Positions 53,964 through 63,787 of a stretch of 64,000 nucleotides of DNA are shown one piece after another (within the stretch, counting starts at the first letter, position 1; every line of letters starts with the position of its first letter). The stretch comes from Malassezia japonica. Its lineage: Eukaryota > Basidiomycota > Malasseziomycetes > Malasseziales > Malasseziaceae. The translations under genes were made by a program, and so were the position numbers. The stretch is from NCBI RefSeq assembly GCF_029542785.1, contig NC_083370.1:992001-1056000 (forward strand), read 5' to 3'. The notes under the pieces are model-generated. The model made no database searches, had not been told where the DNA came from, and saw only the letters and a list, made by a program, of their open reading frames with translations.

Positions 53964-56900
53964 TTACAATGAAGTTATCATAGACGCATCGTTGTGCGGT
54001 GCATACACCGATGGATCTTGGAGGGAAAATGACATTGCGGTCGGCGAAACGCTCGGCGAGCCAGGCCCCACAAAGACAGTGTCCGAGGTGGGGTTATTCA
54101 GGAACGCATCCATAAAGTCCTGCTGGAGTCCCCACGACGTTTGTCCGGCCGAGGCGCCCAGGCGGACCGATGCGTCTCCTGAACCATCATACGAGGGCAG
54201 GGGATCCGTCAACGAGTTGACCGTCGCCGAGATGCCCAGCGGTGCACTAGGCAACGTTGCTGACGAATCGTTCTCTTCCAACACACTCAACGAGTTGGAG
54301 CGTATCGGCATCGAATGCGACAAAGGCCCATGGCGTGCGTGGCCCGCGCCCGAAGCACCCATGCCGGCATTCGACCCGAGCGCCATAGACGGCAGAAGCG
54401 TGCTGGCGTACCCGGTCTGGTTCGAAAAGGCGGAAAAAGAGTGACGGTGCTGCTCGGACGGCGCGAAGTCGTCCGCGGATAAGTACGAGGGGTGCGATGC
54501 ATTCTCCAGCGTACGGGGCGTAGAGGCAGCAGACATATGCGATTGCTGTGCGGCCTTGGCGAGTTTTTGTGCCGAGGCAGGCGCCTGAAGGTTGCCATGA
54601 CCGTAGTCTACGTCCCGCTGACCCGGCGCCTGGGGTGAAGGCTCCGTCGTGGTCAGGCGGGGCGGCGGAGGTCGATCACCGTTACCCATCTTCACGGGGC
54701 TGCTCTGCACATTGGGCGAAGCCTGCGTGCGGATGAGTGTGGGAGGGACTGGCGGCGTGCTGGGACGCAGCAAGTTGCGGTCCTGCAGACCAGGGTGCGG
54801 TGGCGGCTGCAGCTGCAGACCCAGCATCGTGGTCGACTCTGCCGACGGGCCCGGTGTGGGCGTATCCGGCTCTTCGAGCCGGTGCGATTTTTGCGGCGTA
54901 GCCGGCCGACTGTTGGGCCCGGGCGACGATGCACTCTTGATGACGGACACCGTCGGCGTGCCGGGCTGCTTTGCGAGTGTTTCAACACACTCGAGTTCCC
55001 ACGCCACAACACACACCACCTCGCCCGCTTTGCTCCCGGGCGAGACATGCGAGCCGCTCGACTCGGGAGGGCTTTGGATGGTATGCGCGACCGACGTGCC
55101 TGCGTTGCGGGGGAGCACAAACTCTTGCACAAACGTCACGCCACTCACCGCAAGGCCGAGCGCCGCACGCTCGCTGGGCTCTTTGCAGAACGACGGCACC
55201 ATGTCCAGGCCACCATTGCCGTACATGTGCACCGGATGATTGCGAGACAAAAAGTCGGCCCAAAAGTCGGTTGCGAACGGGGCTTGGTAGCTCCAGCGGT
55301 AGCGATCAGAAGATGCAGGCATCGTCGGCGAACGGGGGTTGTCAGACAACGTAGGCGAGGACACCTCTGTCGCGCTGCTTCCGTCGAGCGACGGCGTACT
55401 GGGCTGTGGCGAGCGCATGTTGAGCGAGTCAGCGCGGCGCGAGGCAATGGGACGGGGGGGCTCCAGAGGTTCAACCATCGACAGGACACACTTCGAGTGA
55501 GAGTAGATCGACAAGACCGACGTAAGCGGTGTATTTTTCGAGCTCGCCAATGACAATGCCACGCTGAACCTGTCAAACGACGGAGAGGACTGCGTGAGGC
55601 GTGGGAGTGACAGCGGAACATTTACATGGAAGCAGGGGCAAGAGAGCTGCTGGAACATCTCCTCGAGCTTCGGGAAGCGGAACGAGGACAGCAGCGGGGA
55701 ATGAACGGGAACGACAGGCAGCGGTGTGTTGCCTTGCAGGACCTGCGACATGGAGAGCGAGTCGAGCTTGGCGTAGACATGCTTGTCCTCCGTCGTCGTG
55801 GCATACGCCCACATCGTAAAGCTCGCGGGGAGAACCATGGGCGCGGGGTCTAGCTCACTCAGCATCACAGTGCCACCCGACGGCTGGGCGGGGAGCGCCG
55901 GCGAGAACATGGGCTGCGGCGAAGAAGTAAAGTGCATATTGTCGAGCGCATTCGCAATCGCACCGGTGGCCGGCGAGCCGCGGGGCGAGTGGCCCGACGG
56001 CAAGGGACTCATCAGTCCCGGGTTGGGCGAGAGCGTGGCCGAAGAAAGCGGCGAGGGCGAAACGACCATCGTCGTATCACTCGGCGCCGACAAGAGCGAC
56101 ACGCCGAGCAGGCCGCTGCTGTAGCCGGCGAGTGGCTGAGCGTACATCATGCCGCCTGCCGGCGTGTAGTAGTCCTCCTCGGTCACCGGCTCGGCAATCA
56201 GCTGCTGGAACTCGGGGTCATTGCGTTTCACATTCTTCAGCACCTGGATGTGACTCGAGACCTGCTTGCGCGAGCGCGTCTTGTTTGTCTTGCGCTCAAT
56301 ATAGTCTGCAATCAGCTCGTTACGGCCACACGGCTTGCCGTGCACCAGCACCTTGCGCCGACCCAACTTGGGAATCAGACGCAAAGCTTCCCAGAAGGCC
56401 ACTTCCACATCGTCCGGCCACACGTCTGTCGTAGCCTTGCGCTCCGTGCGCTCGCGGATGCTGCGTGGTTGCGGTGCACTGTATTGCCGCTGCAAAGGAA
56501 TGGGGCGCATCATTGCCTGCTGCTGCGCTGCATTCGCGGGGGTCATCGGCGCGCCCTGTGGCATCGGCTGCGGCATGTTGAAAAAGAGGTCATTATCAGG
56601 TGCCGGCCAAGGGGGAACTGCTCCATAGCTGTTCGCGCGGCGCACAACAGGCGCCTCGGGATACAAGGCGCTCGGCCCCGAGTGCGCCATCGCGGAGGGC
56701 ATCGGCGGCATACCGTGGCCCAGTTTCTGCTGCTGCTGTTGAACCAGCATGGGGTTGGGCGACAACTCACCGGGAGCTGGCCGGAGAGTCCCGCGGTGCG
56801 CCAGCGGACTCATGTTGCCCTGGTTCGGCAACCCGGCCGGGGCGCTCGTTACACTAGAAGGCGTTTCAGGCATGCTCATCGAGAGCATGTTCGGAGCGAA

Positions 56901-57396
56901 GCAGAACGTCGCACTGGGCGGCGTCTGGTGGTGTGGCATGGTCACGGGGGGATAGTGATGCATAAACTGGTGTAAGTACAGGCGGTATCGCCACACGTAC
57001 CGTTCCATCCATGTGAGGAAGTTCGCGGTCATTTGCATGAGTGGGCGGGCTCACGAGCGGGTTGGCTACCGCCGAAGTCCGTCTCCGTTTGCCGTCCAGC
57101 GACTGAGGAACATTCTGTGCAAAGGGCTTGGGCGAGTCCATCGGCCCTTGCGCCGAGGACGATAGCATACGCTGCATGAAAGGGGGCGACATGGACAGGT
57201 CCAAAGCATCCACGGACGCAGGGACAGACTGAGCCGAACCAAATGGCACAGTGTGCTGCTTTTCCGGGTAGGGTGGCCTTGGGGCGCCAGGCGCAGGCCC
57301 AACGCCAAAGGTCCCTGATGGAGAATCCTCCCAGGAGCCCACAGTATGAGAATGCATGCCTGGCGAGCTGCTGGCTGGACCAGAATAGGAGATCAT
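53964..57396 (-). CDS. TEA/ATTS-domain transcription factor
   Basis: Exons 57001-57396 and 53964-56966, 34-nt intron (56967-57000); 1132 residues. The TEA DNA-binding domain lies at about residues 303-379: [19 protein letters not shown], the [17 protein letters not shown] helix and [14 protein letters not shown] recognition helix are all intact. The family includes AbaA and Tec1, which control conidiation and filamentation, and animal TEAD. The rest is Pro/Ser/Met-rich and disordered, with a moderately conserved-looking block at about 500-700 ([43 protein letters not shown]) that could be the effector-binding domain. The upstream limit is uncertain because the frame has only a GTG before the chosen ATG. 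Confidence 0.9.
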
Positions 57397-57915
57397 GGAC
57401 GGTACCACCTAAGATCCGTGCACTCAGCACCAAACTTTTGACAGAGAGGAGAACCAGCGATACGCGCAAGTAGGTAGGAGCGAGGAGCAGGCTAGCACAC
57501 CACCAGCGCCGCGCTGCTGTGCTCGAGGCCCGATCCGATCGGCCCGTACCCTGTGTGATACCCCTGACGCCTACGAGAGGGCGTGACTAAATCGACACCC
57601 TGGCCAATGGCTGGTGAGGCAAGGGAAAACGGACTATGCTCTAATCTGGGGCAGCTGCGGTAGCCTGGGAACTTGGACGCAGCCCGCTGTGCGGCGACGC
57701 GACGCGTCCACGCGTGGGCAAGTCTTGTGGCTACCATTGGATGTGCCATTTCACCCGCACTTTAAATTGCCGTCCAACAGGAGCAGCCGCCGCGTAAGGG
57801 GCTGACGCAGGCCAATTTCCACCTGCAGCTCTCGGGCGAGTGCTGCAAGGGATGTAATAATGTGGAGGTCATTCACCATTGCGTGGCTCGGCGCATGGCA
57901 GCGTAGCCATCTGCC
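57397..57915. other. Intergenic region upstream of the TEA-factor gene
   Basis: 519 bp between the TEA-factor start and the NIPSNAP stop. It contains a CCACGCGTGG palindrome near 57710, and several short open frames on both strands without similarity. I tried and failed to fold a tRNA from the GC-rich block 57480-57610. Long 5' leaders are common for developmental regulators, so it may be leader and promoter. Confidence 0.5.
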
Positions 57916-58988
57916 TTACTGGCGGAAGGTAATCGGACGCATGATTTGCGAATGCATGTTGTCAATGAAGCGAACCGTCTGGGATCAGCATAATAACAAA
58001 GACAAACCTTGTTGACCGTAGAGCTCCATGTCTGGTATTAGATAGATACAACGTACCTCGACTTGCCACGCGGCAGCGCGCGTCTTTTCACGCTCCTCCA
58101 GCGAAGAGTACTCCCAGATGTGGAAGACGGTGTGCAGGCCACCGACGTGGGAGAACCATGCACCGACAGGCTCCACAAACGGACGGCGCGCCTCGAGACC
58201 GCGGCGCCTAGGATTAGCATAATTACGTACCAGTCACGCTCCCACTCCAGCAGGTGGCCGGGCTGCAGGTTGTATGTGCGCAGCTCATAGATACTGTCAG
58301 GGCCTTTGGGGGGCAGCGATGGCGTCCAGAACGTAAAGGCCTGAGTCAGCCAGTTCTGGCGGCCGTTGATGAGCGGCAGCAGTTTGTCGCGGTATTCGCG
58401 CAGAAGCTAGAGGTAAGCACAAAAAAATAACTCACCGGCTCGGTAGCGACCTCGCGCTCGAGCTTGTCGTAGCCAGCGTAGCCCTTAAACTTCCAAAAGT
58501 GGTCTGGGTCAGTGCCAAACACGAACAAAAGTAGCCAATGTCACCGACGACAACCTCCCAGTTGCCAGCTGGCTCCACAATGTCCTTGTAATGCTCGGCG
58601 AGCTTGGGATGCATATCCAGGCTGCGTATAAGTCTTAAGGAATACATACACCATGCGGCGGTACTCGTCAATCTGGTCCGGCTTCACATTCACACCTGTG
58701 TAAGCCTAAAAAAAAACGTACGCTGGATCTCGTAGATCTCCTTGCACATGCCCGATTCGACGTCGCCGCCGTTCGTCTCCTCCTTGCCATCGTTGGCGCC
58801 GTGCAAGATCGACTGAGGGGTCAGATGCCTCGGGTACGCACCGAAATGAAACCTTGGTCCTGCTTCTGCTGAAGCAGCGGGGAAGTCGACATGGCACGCG
58901 CCACAGCAATACGGGGCATACAGATACGCGCGTTCATCGCTTGCACCGCCGTGCGGCGCAAAATACTAGCAGGCCTCAGCATCGTCAT
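57916..58988 (-). CDS. NIPSNAP-family mitochondrial protein, nine exons
   Basis: Exons: 58842-58988, 58722-58812, 58650-58695, 58527-58621, 58436-58503, 58231-58406, 58057-58207, 58008-58031 (24 nt) and 57916-57978; introns 29, 26, 28, 23, 29, 23, 25 and 29 nt; 861 nt, 286 residues. The start MTMLRPASILRRTAVQAM looks like a mitochondrial presequence. Two ferredoxin-like NIPSNAP repeats follow: KPDQIDEYRRMV, GNWEVVVGDIGYFYHFWKFKGYAGYDKL, then SIYELRTYNLQPGHLLEWERDW, VGGLHTVFHIWEYSSLEERE and the end FIDNMHSQIMRPITF (each a conserved block). Function is unclear; animal homologues sit in the matrix and outer membrane and mark damaged mitochondria. This is the intron-richest gene of the window and its introns are longer and use odd donors. 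Confidence 0.9.
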
Positions 58989-59068
58989 GGTACTAGGGCA
59001 AGCGATATACCCCAGACCGTTCGGCAATCGGGCCCGATCGATCAGTCAGCCATGTGGACTGTGCGCAG

Positions 59069-60538
59069 CTAGTTGCGCGTGTCTAGCTCAAGCGACTCTA
59101 CAAAGAGGGTGCCCGTGCGGTGCAGCGTATCGGTCAGCGCGCCTTGGAATAGCAAAGCACTCCATCCGTTTTCACCCGTACGTAGGATCCCGTGCTCAGT
59201 CTCGCCGCGGCGCACCGTCCCTTTTCTCCGCGCTTTGTGAGCCGGAGGCGAAGGCTGTGTCTCGGGCGCGTACAGAGCAAGGCCCGAGCCTAGCGCAAGG
59301 CCGAGACCAGGATCACGGCTACGCCATGCCACGGGGGTATCAGGAAAACCGCTTAGGGTCACCGCCGCCCAGCTCCCCGTGTGGGGTGAATCGTGCTGCT
59401 TGGCGTGGCGCTTGAGACTATGCTCGATCCGCTGCACAATCGCATCGGCTAGGGCCGGCGTAAAAATCCCTCGAATGCACAGATGGAGGAGCGAACCTTC
59501 TGCACTCGGCTCGATGGGGTGGTACTGCGCCAGGCTGGGCTCGCACCGGTCATAGGTTTGTAAGCGCGGGGATGATGCAGCAGCAAGGCCAATGTACTCC
59601 ATGAGCGCGGCACAGGCTTCACGCCAGTCCTCGGACGGGGCATCTGGCAGGAGCGTGTTCACCAGTGGCGCGTCTCCTCCAGCGACGCACGGGACCCACA
59701 CGTCGCGCACGGCCCGAGCGCGTGTCTCTAGCGGAAGCATGCGTACGCTGTTTGCCGGCACGAGGTGCGGCGGAAACGCGACTGTACCTGACGGCGGGTC
59801 GAGCGGGTTGCGGTCGTGCCGCGCCGGTGGTGTCCACGCAAAGAGCATCGTCCACGAAGCCAGCGACTCGGTCGAGAAAGAGCGTTGTTCGTCCCAAGCC
59901 CGCAGGCATTTCCAGGCACGTTCGTACCCCCGTTTTCCCGGCGTAAATGACGGCGCAAGCAACGGCAACTCGACAACTGTGTCAGCGTGCGAAACCTACT
60001 GTATCGTGCGACTGGTCCGCTGGTACGATCGCCCATGCGCCCCGATGCCCCCCGTGCAAAGCGGCTTGGCCGACCGACGAGCCCCAGCGTCTGGTACGTC
60101 TCCTTGTTGAGTGACAAGATAAGCATGCCCTGCCCGTCGAGGCACACGGTATCCTGAGCGTCGAGGTGCGTCGTGCTGAGTGCGACCAGTTCGCCTGGGT
60201 GAGTCTTGCGACGTACCTGTGCGGATATACTTGGCGACAAATTCCGGCGTGAGAAAGAGAGTCAGCGGGACGCGCGCGATACACGCTCCCTCTACGCCCC
60301 TTGCCACCCCCTCGATGTCCTCTCGGAACATTTCGAGAAAAGCGTCGTCGGTAGCCGGTACGACAATATCGAGCTGGTGATTAAACGGGTGTGCGTCGAT
60401 CGACTCCGTGCGCTCTTGGCGCCCACCTTCCGAGTCCTTGTACACTGTCGCGATCCACCGGCCGCCTCCCCCCGGCATGCCGCGCGCACGGTCCGCGCGC
60501 GTCGCGCTCCGACTGCGCTTGTGCGTACTGTGCGGCAT
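59069..60538 (-). CDS. RPP40: RNase P/MRP subunit p40-like protein
   Basis: Exons 60217-60538, 60000-60194 and 59069-59976; introns 22 and 23 nt; 474 residues. The joined middle part, GMLILSLNKETYQTLGLVGRPSRF (in two blocks), lines up with GKLILSLDKDTYEELGLQG of human RPP40; SWTMLFAW and AVTLSGFPDTPVAWRSRDPG match its later blocks (LSVQGFADSPVSW). RPP40 is a nucleolar protein subunit of RNase P and RNase MRP in animals, acting in tRNA 5' maturation and rRNA processing. Budding yeast has no obvious orthologue, so the gene is easy to leave unnamed. The N-terminus is basic (HKRSRSATRADRARG). The identification comes from motif alignment by eye. Confidence 0.85.
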
Positions 60539-60572
60539 GCTGAAAGAAACCTCCACCTCCACGCGTATCAGG

Positions 60573-60578
60573 CACGTG
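60573..60578. promoter_or_regulatory. CACGTG between RPP40 and PIL1
   Basis: GGCACGTGCG lies in the 153-bp divergent spacer, 35 bp upstream of the RPP40 start. Confidence 0.4.
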
Positions 60579-60691
60579 CGGCTTACGCAATCTCTGCGCG
60601 GTGCGGTCCGGCATGCATGAGCGCGGACGCGCCAGAGTTTTCGCGGGCGCGGCTTGATTTCCGTGTCGACTGTCGTGGCGAGGCTGGAGCC

Positions 60692-62910
60692 ATGTCTCTT
60701 TTTAAGAAAGCGCAGACAGCTGTCGCGCACAACTCGACGTTCTCTACGTTCGGCAACAGTGACCTGAAGTACGTGCATTTTTTCTGACCCAGGGACCTGC
60801 AGGAACTGATCCATTCCGAGAAGCTCTTTGTCAGTGCGAATGCCAAGGCTTCGGGCGAGATCCAGAAGAGCGCCGACTCGCTCCGTACGTGGGGCAGTGG
60901 CGAGGGAGATGACATGGAGGATGTGCTCCCCAAGATCGCCCTGCTGTACGAGCACTTTAGCAAGGCGGAGCTGCGCTTTAACTACTTTGTGAACACGATG
61001 CGCCTGCATCTCAAGTCGATTCGCTCGCGCGAGGAGTCGTACGCGGGCATGAAGCAGCGCAAGCGCCAGCTCGCTTCGAAGATCGAAGGCGTGGAGCGCC
61101 GCCTGGCCAAGATGGGCCCCGAGAACAAGGAGCTCGCCAAGGTGACGAGCAGCCTGCGTGAGATGCGCAGCGATATGGAGGTTCTCCGAAACGAGATGAC
61201 GCATGAGGAGGCTGCGCTCGGCGACTTTAAGCGCCGTACGGTTGTCGAGGCCCTGAACCTCAAGAGCGGCGGTATGATGGAGCTCGGCGAGAAGTGCATC
61301 GTCATTGCCGAGACTACGCGTCTGCTCAGCGAAGAGATTCCCGTCGTGGCCACGGTTCCTGGCCAGGGCCGCCAGCCCTATCGCAGTACGTTGAAAAATC
61401 TGACCCAGACGAAGCACGCACGGACCGCCTGCTTCAGGAGGCCATCCGCCAGCTCGACTCGATCCACTTCCAGCCCCGCCAGGACAGCGAGGCGCTGAGC
61501 CGCAACTATAGCTCGCCTACGCTGCCCAAGCACAAGGAGTCAACCGGTGCATCCCTCATTGCTGCGGCTGCCGGTGAGAGCCGCACGCAGCGGCCCCAGG
61601 GCCACGGCCGCTCCACGTCGGCGCTCTCTGCCGACTCGGCGCTGCCTGCGGACGACACGAGCCGCGGCTCGCAGGGCTGGACCGCCCCGGGTCTCGGCGG
61701 TGTGCCCGCGCAGGACGCACACGCCGCCGGCCTGCCCACGGTCGTCGAGAGCGAGGACCCCCGCGACTATGCTCAGGACTACGACGACGAGTACGCCCCT
61801 GAGTACGCCCCTGAGTACGCCGAGGGATACGAGCAGGACGCGTACGGCGATGCGCTCCGCTCTGAGCAGCAGAGCCGTACGAGCGGCTACGAGCCCGAGC
61901 CGCTCCACGAGGCCGACGCGTATCCCGAGCCGAGCGCCTTCCCCGAGCCCATCGCGGAGGAGGACGAGGCGTACGCGGCGCAGCCCGAGTACCACCCCAA
62001 CTACGATATGGACTACGGCTACCCCACGGACGCCATCCCCTCGTTCCCCCCGCCCCCCCCTGCGAACGGCCTGTACGCCTCGGCGACGCCCAACTCGCGC
62101 GGCTCGCCGCTTGAGGATCTCGGCGAAGGCAACCGCGCCTACTTTGAAGGTGTCGGCAGCACCAAGGCGCTGCAGGCTGCCGCGGCGCGCACCGGCAGCA
62201 ACTTCCCCCGCATCGACCACCTCGATATGAACCGCACACCGGGCATGTTTGCCACCGACGAGTCGAGCGGCCGCAGCCTGTCGCCCTCGGCGCTGCGCCC
62301 GCTGGGCCACACCTCGCCCCAGGCGATGCCGTCGCCCCGCCTCGGCGAAGGCAACTACCAGCCGATGTCGCCGACCGTCTCGGAGCCCCACGCTCCCCGC
62401 ATCACGGCGGGCCCCGCTGCGGCCAAGGCGCCGAGCCCTCCGACGAGCGCTGTGCCGAGCTTTTCGCCCCACGCCGCGACACAGGCGCCGCAGAGCTTTG
62501 CGCCGCAGAGCTTTGCGCCGCAGGCCGCGCCGCAGAGCTTCGCGCCGCAGGCCGCGCCGGCCTACTCGCAGGCGCCTCCCCCCATTACTGCGCCGAACCC
62601 CGCGCGGTATGCGGCCTCGCCGCCGGCCACGTCGCCGCTGCCGACCGCCGCGCCAGTGTTCTCTACGGCCTCGCTATACACGCCGCACGAGCCCACGCCG
62701 AGCTACCAAGAGGCCGCGCCGCAGTACGAGGCGCCTGCCCGTGCGGCTGAGCCTGTGACGACGCACACGACCACCGCGCCTGCTGCGCCCGTGACGACGC
62801 ATACGGGTGCGGCGCCCGCGGCGCCCGCGATGTCGCATACGGGTGCTGCGCCCGCTGTCCAGGTGGGTGCCTACCTTCCCTATGTCGCCGACTCTGCCCC
62901 TACCGCGTAG
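60692..62910 (+). CDS. PIL1: Eisosome BAR-domain protein Pil1/Lsp1 with long tail
   Basis: Exons 60692-60768, 60793-61385 and 61409-62910; introns 24 and 23 nt; 723 residues. Residues 1 to about 225 form the eisosome BAR domain that scaffolds furrow-like plasma membrane invaginations: the amphipathic N-terminus MSLFKKAQTAVAHNS, DLQELIHSEKLFV, LPKIALLYEHFSKAELRFNY and MRLHLKSIRSREESY. After PYRNEARTDRLLQEAIRQL comes a tail of about 480 residues, low in complexity: acidic Tyr-rich units (DEYAPEYAPEYAEGY), Pro/Ala-rich stretches with QSFAPQ repeats and THTGAAPA repeats at the end. Yeast Pil1 has only 339 residues, so the tail is a lineage-specific extension. Confidence 0.93.
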
Positions 62911-62944
62911 GCTGCCGCTCCTCTAATGGGCAGTCATGATTCGA

Positions 62945-63766
62945 TTATATGTTAGTGCGCCGCGTGAACCACAGAGCTGCTATAGCTACCGAAGATGCGC
63001 CGAGCGCAAAGGAGAGCCAATCGCGCGCACTGGGCAGCGCCCAGCGCACCGACGCGCCGTACACCTCGCGGTACGTCGGCACTTGGTTGGTCGGCCAGCC
63101 GGCGAGGAGGCGGTCGATGGCGGCATCGTCGAGCCGTGCGAGCTCGTCCATGGACCATGCCTCGCACACGTCCGTCATCCACTGCATGCGCTTGCCACTG
63201 TCGCGCGCTTCGGGCGCGACACGGCGCAGCGCACTGCGCAGCGCGCCGACGCGCTCGATCGCGTCGCCGACATTTTCAGGCAGCGCGGCCTCGAGGCGCT
63301 GCCGGATCTGGCGCGCAAGGCGGGGACCTTTGCCGCCAGTGGATACCATGACCTGCAGTGCGCCGCGGCGAAGCACCGAGCCAAAGTAAAAGTCGCACTC
63401 GGGGGGGACGTCGGCGACGTTGACCGGAATGCGCCGGGCACGGCACCACTGGCAGATCGCGCGGCTCAGGTCGGCGTCGTCAATTGCCGTAAGCACCATA
63501 TCGTACGAGCCACTTTCGAGCTGGGACTCGCTGGAATAGACCTCGGGGATATACGTGTCGACGGCATGGTCGACGTCCATGCGGTGCTTCATCTCGGCAC
63601 ACAGGCCTTCGGGGGGACACAGCACCGTGACGTGCGCATCCGCATTCTTCAGGTGGAACAGGCGGCCGGCCGCGACGTCACCGCCGCCGACGAGCAGCAC
63701 GCGCCGCCCACGCAGCTGCCACGCCACGACCAGACTGCCGCCAGGCGTCAGCGCAGGATAGGTCAT
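62945..63766 (-). CDS. MET8: Met8-type sirohaem synthase with C-terminal membrane segment
   Basis: Bifunctional precorrin-2 dehydrogenase and ferrochelatase that makes sirohaem for sulfite reductase. 273 residues, no intron. The Rossmann part shows GRRVLLVGGGDVAAGR; YDMVLTAIDDADLSRAI and IPVNVADVPPECDFYFGSV contain the conserved Asp proposed as the general acid; VMVSTGGKGPRLARQIR follows. The helical C-terminal domain includes CEAWSMDELARLDD. After it, the last about 25 residues (DWLSFALGASSVAIAALWF then RRTNI) form a plausible membrane helix with a basic end, which I do not know from yeast Met8. Divergent with the next gene, only 21 bp between the start codons. Confidence 0.93.
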   Translation of the reverse strand: MTYPALTPGGSLVVAWQLRGRRVLLVGGGDVAAGRLFHLKNADAHVTVLCPPEGLCAEMKHRMDVDHAVDTYIPEVYSSESQLESGSYDMVLTAIDDADLSRAICQWCRARRIPVNVADVPPECDFYFGSVLRRGALQVMVSTGGKGPRLARQIRQRLEAALPENVGDAIERVGALRSALRRVAPEARDSGKRMQWMTDVCEAWSMDELARLDDAAIDRLLAGWPTNQVPTYREVYGASVRWALPSARDWLSFALGASSVAIAALWFTRRTNI

Positions 63767-63787
63767 GTGGAGGTACGAACGACGACG

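Noticed and set aside
57480..57610. Possible tRNA in the GC-rich spacer upstream of the TEA-factor gene
   Set aside because: No GGTTCGANTCC-type T arm, acceptor pairing or anticodon arm could be put together on either strand.
58504..58526. Reading through the NIPSNAP GTTCGT intron in another frame (FVFGTDPDHFWKF)
   Set aside because: That frame cannot connect to the preceding exon. Removing the 23 nt gives the in-frame family pattern GYFYHFWKFKGYAGY.
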